The notes beneath the pieces are model-generated. The model searched no databases and had not been told where the DNA came from. It saw nothing but the letters and a program-made list of their open reading frames with translations. From Folioceros fuciformis (taxonomy: Eukaryota > Anthocerotophyta > Anthocerotopsida > Anthocerotales), in NCBI GenBank assembly GCA_049999805.1, contig JBNGIO010006336.1, positions 1 through 64,000 of the forward strand: a stretch of DNA of 64,000 nt. The letters run 5' to 3'. Position 1 is the first letter of the stretch; each line of letters begins with the position of its first letter. The position numbers and the translations under genes are program-made. Of this stretch, positions 1-10,488 are shown in pieces.

Positions 1-1357
1 TGCACCGACTGCTCTACAGTGATGAAGAAACGACGAGTGAAGTAACTAACAAGCAGAAGGGAGGCATTCCTGCAGGAGGCACAGCACTTTCGCAACACAA
101 TATGAACCACTTCCTCGCTTCATCAGTTTGTTCCGTTGTGTACATATTTCCCGAGTTTCCGAGCTGCTCAGTGCTACGCTGCGCTTTTGGACTCTGTGTA
201 TACCCTTTGCCTAGGCTCTACGGCACCGAGGATATCAAACGCAAAACAAACGTAAAATGCCAGGGCAACTGGGCAAATACGCTAGCAACCACTCTGTGCA
301 CATATTTTGTTTGATGTTTCATAAGCAGATGGATTAGTCAGTTAACCACTTATTTCAGCAACGGTTAGCTTGTGAGTTTGAAGCCATTCTGTTTAAGGGC
401 TTAATATGGCTTGCTTTTGAATGGTTCACCCTTTCTTCTCGCGGTTGCTGGCGGCAGGGAAAGGCAGCCTCGTTGGCCCCGGCCACCAGAACTCGGCGCT
501 CGCACTTCCACTTTCTGCCTTCTGCCCGTTGCTTTATTGCGCAGTACGTTTCCCCCCTTCAGCCTGCGTGCGCGCCTCGTCCTGGCAGGGGCCGGCCCCC
601 GCGCTTCGCGGTCGCCGAGTCTGGGGATGGCCGACTCAGAGTCGCGTCTGAGCCTCAGACGCGCGGGAGCCTAGTCGGAGGCCATGCTATGAGACAGGCG
701 GGAGGCATTCCGGCTCTCTTATGTCGCCGGCAATCCAGGGAATTCGGCTTCGTTGGGGTTGCAGAGATGAGGCATTGCAGGTCATTCCCATCTGATCACC
801 GTACGGCTGATACGTCGGAGGAGCGGATTGCATTTGCCGCGGCCATGGCGCAGACTTCCACGTTTTAGAATGTGGAAGGGGACAGAGATATGCGTGTACA
901 GAGTCTGTGCCTTGTCTCTTTCAATCTCGGCTTGAATCAACACATACCTGTGGAGGATTTCGATGATGGAGCTCTGATCCTTGCTGGCTACAGCATTTGA
1001 GGTAGAAAGTCTGCAATCTCAGAATCTTCGCTTTTGAGTGTGAACTTTGCGAGAACGGCAGATCTCCAGGTTTAGGAAGGTTGTGGCGTTCCCATACCGA
1101 CCAAGCTCGTAGGCGCTATTAGGTCTCCGAGGTGTCGTCATTACTGAGCGGAGGAAGTTGGCTTAGAAAGTTGTTGCTGTGGGTTTTGTAGCTTAAATGT
1201 ACACAGGCGGAGAAACACTTGATAGTTGTTTCCAAAATCAAGTCATTAGACAAACTTAAGTGAGAATTTGCACACGGCTCGAAAAGGATGCCTGGATGAG
1301 ACGAGAATGCGTAACCGCTGCGTTTTTGGTTTTCTGCCTGCCTGGCCTTACGCAGGA
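1..1357. other. Upstream/5'UTR region of the J-domain gene
   Basis: I see no supportable protein gene here. The stretch at about 420-870 is GC-richer and open in several frames, but those frames overlap one another and none resembles a known family. It is best read as promoter and 5' leader. A pyrimidine-rich tract ending in TTACGCAG at 1355 lies two bases before the start codon of the next gene, so the leader probably contains an intron whose acceptor is at 1355. Confidence 0.5.
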
Positions 1358-4300
1358 ATGGAGAATGCTGAATGGTGGTCGCAGCAAGGGTCTCTGGAGG
1401 GCTGTAAATGGGAGGAGCAGGAGGCGAAGAAGGCTGTTGATCGAGCCACCAAGTTCATGAAGGATGAGAAGTATCAGAAGGCCATATCTTTGCTGCAAAA
1501 GGCCGAACGGCTGTTCCCTGGTGTCAAAGGTCTGGCGGAGCTTATGGCCGTAGCAGAGGTTTGCTTGGCAGCCGCATGGGAACAGTGCACATGCCAAGCA
1601 AGGCCTCAAAGTAAAACTCCGGACTGGTACCGTGTGCTCAAGGTCACCTTTACTACCCCGAGCTGAAGCAATTCCCTCCCCTTCGGCCTTGATACTGTAT
1701 TGGATGTGCAGCTGCTTATGTTGGGGCCAGTGAGAAACACGTGGACCTGTCTTGCAGGTGGATGAGAAGGCAGATACGAGCGTCATCAAGAAACGATACC
1801 GCCAGCTTGGTAAGCCTATCTTATCCTTGATTTGAGATGTCGACGGCCTTCACTTCAATTTTGTGCGCTAGGGCACCGTAGACATCAACGATGTCTGAAT
1901 CTTTAGTGGTTTGGGATTCCCGTCGTGCAGTAGGTAGACTCGGGTGGTACTTTTCTGGGGAGGTTTGTAGTGGTTGTGATGGAGGTAGGCGTTTGGATTT
2001 TGTATGGTTTTCAGTCTTAGATGTAGGAAATCCTGCTGAAACAGTATTTGGCACCGTGGTCGTCACTGAGTTTCAGTATGACGTCTTGTTGTGCTCGACC
2101 ATACAAGGTACTCATAAATGTCCATGCATCATGTAATGTTACCATGTGCCAGCTCTGTTGCTGCATCCAGATAAGAATAAGCATGTCAAAGCTGAGGCAG
2201 CATTTAAGCTTGTTTCCGAGGTAAATCTGTGGTGAGCATATATTTGCTGGGCACTTATTAGATACCTTGTGAACCGAGGTAATGTTTAAAAAGTGTGGCT
2301 GATGTCGATGCTGATTGGCAGGCATATGCTTGCCTATCGGACAAGTACAAACGTAATTTATACACACTCGGAAGGTCGAAGGCTAGGTGCAAGAGGTGTG
2401 TACTGACCAGTCGTATGCAATCACCTACTCCATCGTTTGGGTACTTTCAGGAACATCAGCAGAAAGTGTCAGTTCAACAGAAGCCACAGGCACCAGCTAT
2501 AGCAAAGCAAAGCCCTTCTGAGTGGAAATCGGATGCTGAAAAGCTGCAAATGTTCCGGGAGAGGGCAAGGGCAAGGGTATCTTCTCTGGAACACGCTTGG
2601 GACGCTAGGAATTCCAAGTGGAACGCCCGAGAAAGGGCTAAAGGGGATCGAGGTTCTATCGAGACTTGCCGAGAGCAGCGATCTGATAAAGCAGATTGCT
2701 TTTCAGACTTGAGACAACAGCTAGAACAGATGGAGAGAGACTCTAGACAGGGCATGCGAGACAACTACAATTGGAGGGCCTTAGGTAGGCAACCCCAGAG
2801 TGCAGAAGGGAAAACCGGAGATAGAACGTTCACCAACTTGAAGGAAGTAGGAAGGCAGAAGAGGAAAGAGAAACCAAATGTCTCACAGAGCTTGGATGAT
2901 TTGCTGAACATGTTGCGAGCAGAGAGCTCAGCGTATGGAAGAAGGGGCTATGTCTGTAGTCGTGTAGAATCCAGAAATGGGACGAAGGAAGACGCCATAA
3001 CACCAAGGAATCGTGATCGTGATATTACTGTCGAGACAGGATCGACTTCGCATGTGGACCAACACGGCCGTCCGACTTGGTCACCAGGCAATGGAGAGGC
3101 TCCCATTTCTGACAGTGCTGCAGCTGCTGATCTCCATGCTCGAGCCATCGACAAATTTTTGGCTGACCTGGTCCGCTCAGTTGACCGTGCAGCTATGGAA
3201 GAGGTCCCGGAGGAAGAGGGGATTTTGGAGGACCACTGCTTCCAGAGCATAGATGCATCGGACAAGAGCCAGCAATCCTCAGCCCGTTCACCATCAGCGG
3301 AATTTGCCTGTTTCACATCGGGGACTTCGCAATGGAGTAACAAAAGTCCTGGGAGTGGGGATAGCGCTACAGAGTCCCCCAAGGATGATGATATAGAGGA
3401 CTGGAGCGGATCGTACAAGCAAGAGTTCGAGGAGAACTTGGCGTCTTTCTCCGAAGAAAATGTTTGTACTTGCAGTTTGGCGAGGGGAGAGCGCTCGCAA
3501 CCATTTGGCTTCAACCCGGTTTGCTCCGAGCCCAATTTCTCAGACCGCTTTGAGAAGGAAGGAGATAATCTATTTGCGAGCAACCTTGGGGAATGCAGAA
3601 GAAGAGAAATTCTAGAAGATATGGATACCACGATTGAAGTGAACACAGCTGCCGCCGCACAGTCACCAGCAATGAACATTCCTGTGGTGCAGGATGCTGG
3701 CGAACCTGTCGCTGAGAGCCCGTTCCGGTTTGGGAGTTTTTCCAATCTGGCAAAAGAAGATACAACCGCTGCCAGCATCTCCGGCCCAACAACTTCCGGC
3801 ACAGGTCGGGCACCAGAAACATGTGAGTTTAGGGATGGAGGGGTCAGTAAGATCAGAATACCGAGTATGCATGCCGCTAATGATGGGGTGACTTCCAGAC
3901 GTGTCTTGCCTCCCTCACGTAGTTCTCTCTACTCAAAGCATCTTCCAGCTAGGACATGCGATGTATTCGATTCTCAGGCAGGTGTCCGACAATGGGAAAG
4001 TCAGTTATGTAGATCACCTGGTGTCCACACACTTGGCACTGGTCGTCTTTCGGAACCCCATGGTGCTAGTTGTCCACTGAATGGAGAGACTGAGATTGTA
4101 GATGCATTTCTTCAGAGTAATGAGTCAATTGGATTCAGAGAACCTTCACCAAGGTCTGCAGCCGGCAGTCTGCATGTCACACAGGGAAGTGAGAGGCTCC
4201 AGGAAAGCTCCGCGGAAGGCAAAATTGAGAGCCGGCAGGCTGGGAAGGATTCTTGGAACTCTTACGACCTGGACCGTGAGCAGACAATCATGAGAGAGCA

Positions 4301-4576
4301 CAAGGAGGTGTGAGTTTTCCCTGTTGCTATGTCAGCCTTGATTTGCATCATGGCGGAGTGTCGTCGTCCTCACCACACGAGCTCAAACTCAATAGTGTGT
4401 TTGTGCAGAAATCAGACCAGCTGCTTAAGACGTTGGAGCGCCTAAGAGAGGAAGCCAAGTCTGTGGCGGCGACTCTAGACAACCTCAGGCGCACTGTGGG
4501 AACAGACGCAGACGTCGGTAGCAGCAGCCATTTCGTGAACAGTTGCCATCCGGCAGCTCAGAGCCTGGTCGCCTGA
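1358..4576 (+). CDS. J-domain (DnaJ-like) protein with long disordered tail
   Basis: The model joins 1358-1642, 1758-1809, 2153-2220, 2322-4307 and 4409-4576, giving 852 residues; all introns are GT-AG. The N-terminus (about residues 10-70) is a helical segment of the kind found before the J domain in plant DnaJ proteins of the DUF3444/DnaJB14-like type. The J domain follows: DWYRVLKV, KKRYRQLALLLHPDKNKH with the HPD motif that stimulates Hsp70 ATPase, then AYACLSDKYKR. The four exon joins fall inside this domain and restore it exactly. The remaining roughly 700 residues are polar, Ser/Glu/Arg-rich and probably disordered. The last exon encodes a short coiled coil (DQLLKTLERLREEAKS). I recognise no DUF3444 domain in the tail, so the client or compartment is unknown. 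The start ATG at 1358 sits just after a likely 5'UTR acceptor; an upstream in-frame ATG at 1268 is less likely. Confidence 0.85.
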
Positions 4577-5287
4577 TGTCCACTGTTCATTATCGTGCGT
4601 GCGGGCAAAGGTTGCCAGCAAATAATCAAGGCTCCTTGTACCCCGTTCCTCCTTGTCTGTAAACTTCGCACCTTGGGTTAAGCCGCCGCACAGGAGCCGA
4701 TGCACATTCCAGTTGTTGGTTTGTGTGTACAAGGGAGAAGCGGAAGAAGTCTCTCTTGTGTTTTGTGGGCCTCGTCTGAATTTTGGTTGTCGTGGACGCC
4801 TAACGAATTTACCCCAACCGCAAACTGATTGCAGACCTGGGTGTGTGGGAGAAAGACACTTGGTAAAGTTCCTTCAATTGCCCGTGGAGGAGCGCCATGT
4901 GATTTTTGAGCAAGCTTACTGTATGTAGATGGTCGAATGCAAATGCACAGAACTGCGGATGTTATGCACAAGTCCGAGCTCGTTCCTCTGCTTTCTGGGT
5001 TAAAATACAAATTTTCCATTTTCCTATTTTCGTTACACGTACCCAGTGAGAAGTCTCAATTTAAGACTGGTCGTAATATGGGATGATAGTTGAAAAACAA
5101 GTTGGCCCCTACGTCATACAAAAAAAAACCATGAACCTTGTCACCCACACTAAGCATTTGTCTCTACTCATACAAAAATGAGGCATTTGAAAGAAATCTC
5201 AAGTCAGTGCACACTGGATGGAACCAGGCAGGCGGTATCATATCCCATATAACAAGCTTCCTCCGTATCATGATTCCAGTACAAGAA
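4577..5287. other. Convergent intergenic region (3' ends)
   Basis: This lies between the stop of the J-domain gene and the 3' end of the DUF579 gene on the other strand. It should contain the 3'UTRs and polyadenylation sites of both. No reading frame here looks like a protein. Confidence 0.5.
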
Positions 5288-5400
5288 GCAGATGAGCGCA
5301 GAGCTCTTTCTTCAAGGAGCAAGAGGCAGATGAGCGCAGAGCTCTTTCTTCAAGGAGAAAGAGGCAGATGAGCGCAGAGCTCTTTCTTCAAGGAGCAAGA
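5288..5400. repeat. 38-bp tandem repeat, three copies
   Basis: Units begin at 5288, 5326 and 5364 and differ by about one base (AGGAGC versus AGGAAA-type change near the unit end). The third unit contains the stop codon of the DUF579 gene (5388-5390 on the minus strand), so the other two units form the start of its 3'UTR. Confidence 0.9.
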
Positions 5401-6392
5401 TTTTTTTTTCTGTTCTTCTTCGTCTTCTTGTGGGGGTTGGCTAGCTCCTGAGCCTTCCCCGCTGAAGGGCAGAAACTGTCGCCGGTGCTGGGGTAGAGAT
5501 GGAAATGCCACAGTCTGTGCACACCGTCCACCCTGTTCTCCGCGCAAAGAAACTCCTCAGCAAAGGTCCTCTCCACGATCCGGTCCACGTCGTGTAGCAT
5601 GATATCAGTGTAATTGGCACCAGCAGTGGATGTCCTCTGCTTGGCCATAACTGCCATGGTGAAGATGGCGCCCATCCTGCCAGGAGCCTCGTTGAAGTAG
5701 CCTCTGGGAGCGTCTATCATGATGACATCCCACTGCACGTTCTGCACAACCTTGGGGAGGTTTGTGATGGTCAACCTACAGCGGGAGGAGGGAATGTGCT
5801 GCGAGGGCCTGCAAACCCCAGCCCTCTCCACCCTGGAATGCTGCAGCAAGTCGTTGCTGTTCTGCAGTTGCGTGGTGTAGTTCATGTGATAGGCCTCCAG
5901 CCCCGGATGCCTTCGCTGCATATCCGTCACCCAAGACGCCGTCTCCTCCAAGAACACGGTCCGACCGCCGTGGTTCAGCGTCTTCCACATCAAGCTGTCG
6001 TACCCCAAGCCGAAGACAAGAAAATTGCAAGGCGCCCGCGCCGCCAGGACCTTGAGCGTGATGAGAATCTCCTCCCTGCTCTGCTGCGGCATGTCTTTCG
6101 ACTTGGCGTACGACACAATCGCCATCGCAACATCTTCCGGCAGCCCGCCTACCCTCCCGGGCCCCGCAAACCCGCGGCCTAGAACCAGGTCCCGCGCCAC
6201 CCCCAATTGCCACCCGTTGGAGTACCACACCACGAACAAGATGAACACCCCAAGCAAAAATGACAGCAAGATCCGTTTCGACCTCGAACCCGCCTTGTGC
6301 AACACCCCCAGCATGTCGCGCGGTATGGCACGGCGCATCAACGACTCAACCAAACCGCTGAATCCTCCCTTCTCCACCTCCGGCCTGTCCAT
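5388..6392 (-). CDS. DUF579 glucuronoxylan 4-O-methyltransferase-like protein
   Basis: Intronless, 334 residues from the ATG at 6392; a frame stop lies upstream at 6450-6452 with no earlier ATG. A basic N-terminus is followed by one hydrophobic segment (ILLSFLLGVFILFVVW, about residues 40-56), the layout of a Golgi type II membrane protein. The catalytic part shows the family hallmarks: FGLGYDSLMWKTLNHGGRTVFLEE (nucleotide-binding glycine motif plus acidic loop), WDVIMIDAPRGY, EAPGRMGAIFTMAVMA, and HDVDRIVERTFAEEFLC followed by LWHF. Characterised members (GXM) transfer methyl from S-adenosylmethionine to glucuronic acid on xylan; IRX15 relatives affect xylan length. I infer the GXM-like activity and cannot tell the subgroups apart. 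The C-terminal tail is Lys/Asn-rich and ends within a 38-bp tandem repeat. Confidence 0.9.
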   Translation of the reverse strand: MDRPEVEKGGFSGLVESLMRRAIPRDMLGVLHKAGSRSKRILLSFLLGVFILFVVWYSNGWQLGVARDLVLGRGFAGPGRVGGLPEDVAMAIVSYAKSKDMPQQSREEILITLKVLAARAPCNFLVFGLGYDSLMWKTLNHGGRTVFLEETASWVTDMQRRHPGLEAYHMNYTTQLQNSNDLLQHSRVERAGVCRPSQHIPSSRCRLTITNLPKVVQNVQWDVIMIDAPRGYFNEAPGRMGAIFTMAVMAKQRTSTAGANYTDIMLHDVDRIVERTFAEEFLCAENRVDGVHRLWHFHLYPSTGDSFCPSAGKAQELANPHKKTKKNRKKNLAP

Positions 6393-7028
6393 CCCGCTCT
6401 GCCTCAACACTGAAGCCGGCGCCCATACACCCTGTGCACACCCCGAGAGTCACTCCCACATAACCAACCTTGCTCGCATCCTTCTCCATCGCATGCACGA
6501 ATGAACCACATCTTCCCAAACACAGCGACAGCACAAGAAAAAAAAAAAAACAAGACTGGAATCTCACGGCTCACGCCACGCACGAGCTCTCACTGCCGCG
6601 GGAAAACCAACCTGCAAACCGCCATCGCACGTGCTGTTGTTGGAACACTCCGGGGTTGGAACTCGGGCGACGTCTCCAACGCACCAATTCGCAATCCGCG
6701 TTCCCTTCCCACCACAGTCTTTTTCACATGAACAAACACTTTACACCCCGAGGTACCGGACCACTCGGAGTTTCCATTTCCCTGTCTCCCACCCACTTCA
6801 CCCAGCCCGTCAGAACGACGTTTGGACGTGCGTCAGGCGGAGCCCCGTTCCACGCAGTCCATTAGATTTACTTGTCCACTTTTCGTTGCCACCAAACAAC
6901 CTGTTAACAGCATTTAAATACCAGACCGACCCTACTGTGCTGTATACACTCTACACAGGTATCATACCTTTCCATATGCAACAACACAGCCCTATACTTC
7001 ACACCGGTGCCGTGCGGGACACGGCCCG

Positions 7029-7050
7029 AACCACGTCTCGAGACGTGGTT
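7029..7050. promoter_or_regulatory. Perfect 22-bp palindrome with two ACGT cores
   Basis: The left arm AACCACGTCTC is the exact reverse complement of the right arm GAGACGTGGTT, with no spacer. Each arm contains a CCACGTC/GACGTGG core, the shape bound by plant bZIP and bHLH factors (G-box or ABRE-like elements). A regulatory role is inferred from the motif and from its place in a divergent promoter. Confidence 0.45.
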
Positions 7051-7066
7051 TTGCTCCCATGAATCG

Positions 7067-7158
7067 CCCGCGGCTATGGCGGCCAGTACTGGACCTTCTG
7101 CCGTGTGCTCCCGCGGCTATGGCGGCCAGTACTGAACCTTCTGCCGTGTGCTCCTCCC
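7067..7158. repeat. Two-copy tandem duplication of about 46 bp
   Basis: Two near-identical units share CCGCGGCTATGGCGGCCAGT followed by ACCTTCTGCCGTGTGCTCC, differing by one G/A change. It lies next to the 22-bp palindrome in the divergent promoter region. Confidence 0.8.
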
Positions 7159-7504
7159 GTGGAGCGCTGATCTGGACGGACAGCAGCTTGGAAAGCGTTG
7201 TGACACGGCCATCTGCCACTGCCATCTGTATCGCGCGGCGCAGTTCGCGAATGAATGCTGCGACTGCGACGGCAACTGTCAAGGATTTCAAAGCGGCAGA
7301 AGAGGCGAGGGTTCAACACATTGACAGCATGGTGAGAAGGAGAAGGACAAGAAGAGGGGAGGGTCTGAGAGATCATAGAGGCTGATATTCACGGAGGCCT
7401 GAAGAAGCATCACCTCGGGCTCCGCCCTAAAATATGACACCACGATAGATAAATGGCGTCCGGGAAAGGGACCGTCTTGCAGCCCAAATCTGCATGCCGT
7501 GGGG

Positions 7505-8959
7505 ATGAGAGTTGCCATGGCGGAGCCGAGCAGCCGCGGGAAGATGCGGAAGGCAGCAGAAGAGGTTGATGAGGTGGTGGCGTGGTGCCGGCTACCGGAT
7601 GATATCCTGACGCAGGTGCTGCTATGTCTGCCCATGCGGGACCTGCTGCGAGCTGCCGCCGTCTGCTCGCGCTGGTGCAGCATCACCAAGGCACCTGCAT
7701 TCCGCGCCTCCTGGTCGCAGATGGTGCAGCACAGGGAGACTTACTACCTGCCCTACCTAGCCTCAGCGTCTCCGCCGACTATCTGTCTGGCGTTCAGCCC
7801 TGCGGAGCAACGCTGGCTGTCCATGCCGGATCTCAGCTTCCTCTATCCTTCTGTCAGCTTCTTCTGCACCTCCACTGGTAGGGTTTGTCGTCTGTGGTTG
7901 TTGTTGTTGTTTTTTGCTGAGCGTGAGCTTGAGGTACCACAAGACCGCACTTGTTGCATCCACGCACCTCCCCTGTCGTCGGCGGCTGCGTCTTTTGATC
8001 CTGGTCCGCATGGCGATCAGGCGTGTTCGAGTCCATTCACCGAGGCCTCTTCTGCAAGTGGAACTACCTGAAGACGAGTCCGGCTTTGGTCGTATGCAAT
8101 CCTGTCACCAGGCAATGCCGCACGCTGCCTCCTCTGGAGGCGGAGAGGAATCACAAAGCCGAGTACTGCTCCACGCACCTGCGCGTGGCCGAGGATGGTA
8201 ATTCTTTTACTGTCATTGTGGTGAAGAGTTGTGGAGACACCCTACAGGTGTGGAATTTCGATTCTGTTTCCAATTCCTGGACGCTTTGGTTCTGCTCCTC
8301 CTCCGAAGGCCTCTCCTTGATCAACTATGGCAACAGCGTCTATCGAGACGGCCTCATCTATATTGTCGGACGAAACTCGAACTCGGAGTGCGCACCATAG
8401 TTGACCCCTTTTTGCTTCTCTCCGGATCCGTGTTTGTTCCAGGAGATGGGTTTTTTGCTGACCGGGTAACTCGTGCAGGAGTGACGACTGCCCAAACTAC
8501 AGCCTGTTTTCGTACAACGTGCGAGCTTGTGCGTGGAGCAAGGTCTGCGAGCTCCCTGAAGACGAGAAGCTCCCCATGTTGGTAGAGTGTGCGTCTGGGA
8601 TAATGGTGGTCACTTCCAATACCTTGGTTTACCGGAAGGGCCTGACTGTGTACAATCTCGACTCGTGGTCCGGTCACCTTGACGAGATTGCGCAGATGCC
8701 GGTTGAGTTTGACCGGTTCTGGAAGTGCTTTCACTCCGAGTACCAAATGTGCTTCCTGCATCCTGTGGGCCTGGGGGATTTGATCTGCTTCCCCACTTTC
8801 TCGTCTAAGCAGGCTTTGATATTCAACACCACGTTAGATACCTGGAGCTATTGGCCAAGCGGGCCATTTAACTGGCCTGACAGGCCTCAAGACAGGCAGA
8901 ATACTGCCACAATTCCCCCGCTGTGGTTTCCGGTGAGCTTAAGCTTTCTGAAACCCTGA
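7505..8959 (+). CDS. F-box protein with kelch/beta-propeller-like C-terminus
   Basis: The model joins 7505-7877, 8021-8387 and 8479-8959 (406 residues); the introns are GT-AG and the phases fit. The F-box is near the N-terminus (LPDDILTQVLLCLPMRDLLRAAAVCSRW, about residues 28-60), the module that binds SKP1 in SCF ubiquitin ligases. The remainder has the spaced Trp/Gly pattern of F-box/kelch-repeat or F-box-associated domains (for example CNPVTRQCRTLPPL, TLQVWNFDSVSNSW, LTVYNLDSWSGHL, ALIFNTTLDTWSYWP), which normally recruits the substrate. The target cannot be read from the sequence. An ATG at 7517 has a stronger start context (GCCATGG) than the one at 7505 and may be the real start. Confidence 0.85.
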
Positions 8960-9240
8960 ATTTCATTATCTTAACGGCAGATGGACCGGAGGACTCATAT
9001 TGAGTCGTAGGGCGTTAGCAGTGTGAGTACTTTTTCTTGAAATTATAATGGTTTCTAAGTAGATTAAATATGGCTTTATACCTTATATGTAGATCAATTT
9101 AAGAAAGTGAATTAATATTAAAATACTCTACGTAATCGGCCCCACTGTTTTGCTGTGCACGTCTCATTGTGCAGGAAAGGAAGAGCTACATTATGGCGTA
9201 CCAAACTGGAGGGAACACAAAACATTATGGCATTCCAAAG

Positions 9241-9380
9241 TGGAGGGAACACGAATGGCCCTCCAAAGTTTGGAAGGAACACGAATGGCCCTCCAAAGTT
9301 TGGAGGGAACACGAATGGCCTTCCAAAGTTTGGAGGGAACACGAATGGCCCTCCAAAGTTTGGAGGGAACACGAATGGCC
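9241..9380. repeat. 30-bp minisatellite, 4.7 copies
   Basis: Units start at 9241, 9271, 9301, 9331 and 9361 (the last is partial) and share TGGAGGGAACACGAATGGCC followed by CTCCAAAGTT. Only two single-base variants are visible. There is no spacer, so it is not a CRISPR-like array. Confidence 0.95.
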
Positions 9381-9760
9381 GCTTTGGGCCTGGGCACGAA
9401 GTTTTAGCTGTTGGAAAAAAATTCCAAACCGGCCATTCAAGCCTTTGCAAGGAAATATGGGTATGATTTAGTAAAACGGCCATCCGGACCTTTGCAAGGA
9501 AATATGGGTACGATCTAGTAAAACGTGAACACCAGCCAAAACCGCGAACTAGAGTCTAGCACTAGGGCCGGTGGGCACAGTTGGGATGGTTTCTGGATGA
9601 AGTGCACAGCTATGAGGTCTTGGTGAAACCATGGGCCTTGATACTGGTATATAGGTAGTATTAAACTAATGTGGGCAAGCCGAGGCCCATTCTTGGAGGT
9701 AGCGTGCTTGATGCATGTGAGCTGAAGCTAATTGTTGTAGGTAACGTGCTTGATGTGTAG

Positions 9761-9830
9761 GGGCTGAGGCCCATTCTAGTAGGTGGCAAGAAAGGGCTGA
9801 GGCCCATTCTAGTAGGTGGCAAGAAAGCAG
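9761..9830. repeat. 33-bp direct repeat, two tandem copies plus a diverged third
   Basis: Two adjacent copies of a unit reading GGGCTGAGGCCCATTCTAGT then AGGTGGCAAGAAA. A related GGCCCATTCTTGGAGGT copy lies upstream at about 9687. Confidence 0.7.
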
Positions 9831-10488
9831 CTAGCCATGAGGAATTCATAGCAATTGGCTGAGAAGAAACCGAGCTTTACTTGGTTTCTTTAGCAATTAA
9901 ACCCATGAGAACGAAGACTTTGCTTGATTTCTTTAGCAATGAGCACGTCCTCAGCCCAAGGTTGTTGAAAATCATATTATTTGTAAAGTGTCTTGCAAGA
10001 TGTGGTGATGACTACAAGCCTCAACCTAAACCCTAGTTATGATCGCCACAATGTGTGATGGCTGAGCCTGGCAGCGCCGGGGCCTTCTGTGATGAAGCAA
10101 CCCCAAAGAAACCCTAACCCGTCGAAGCCCGATGGATGAATGTAAAATGATATTGAATGTCTGAGAATTATCTTTAGAAAAAAAAACTCTTAAAACATAT
10201 GTGTGTTCGAGGTGATATGCTTCTGTCAATGGGTTTATATTCCTTTTAAGTTCTAGGGAAGGTGAAATTGTAAGTAGCCTGGCGGGAGGTGCAAAGCAAG
10301 ACAACAAAAACACTAAATTCCATTTGTAAATCTCTCCTATACCTGTGCCAAATCCTGTTGCAAGGCCACAAGGCCACATCCACCAATGGGGACCCATCGT
10401 AACGATTTTCCCACCTTGTAACCTCCGGTGTACGTTCAGAGAAACCTCCACGAAACGAGTGCCTTTTTTTTTAAGGTAGAAGAGTGAT

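Larger units (their letters stand above)
6393..7504. promoter_or_regulatory. Shared upstream region of the divergent DUF579 and F-box genes
   Basis: The two genes are transcribed away from each other across 1.1 kb, so both promoters lie here. It contains a perfect 22-bp palindrome (7029-7050) and, directly after it, a tandem duplication of about 46 bp (two copies of a unit beginning CCGCGGCTATGGCGGCCAGT, from 7067 and 7113). No protein gene is evident. Confidence 0.5.
8960..10488. other. Convergent intergenic region with minisatellites
   Basis: No gene is visible between the F-box and helicase 3' ends. The stretch holds a 30-bp minisatellite (9241-9380), a short direct repeat around 9430-9520 (CTTTGCAAGGAAATATGGGTA-like), and repeats of GGCTGAGGCCCATTCT at about 9680-9830. 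Frames open through the minisatellite exist only because its unit length is a multiple of three. Confidence 0.6.

Noticed and set aside
2396-2450. Possible 55-nt intron in the J-domain gene (GTGTGT...TTTCAG)
   Set aside because: Removing it would shift the frame out of the long downstream coding exon.
9241-9380. CRISPR-like array of regularly spaced repeats
   Set aside because: The units are contiguous with no unique spacers, and this is a plant nuclear genome.
9118-9483. Repetitive open frames of 70-121 codons on both strands
   Set aside because: They are produced by the 30-bp minisatellite; all three frames translate the same DNA repeat.
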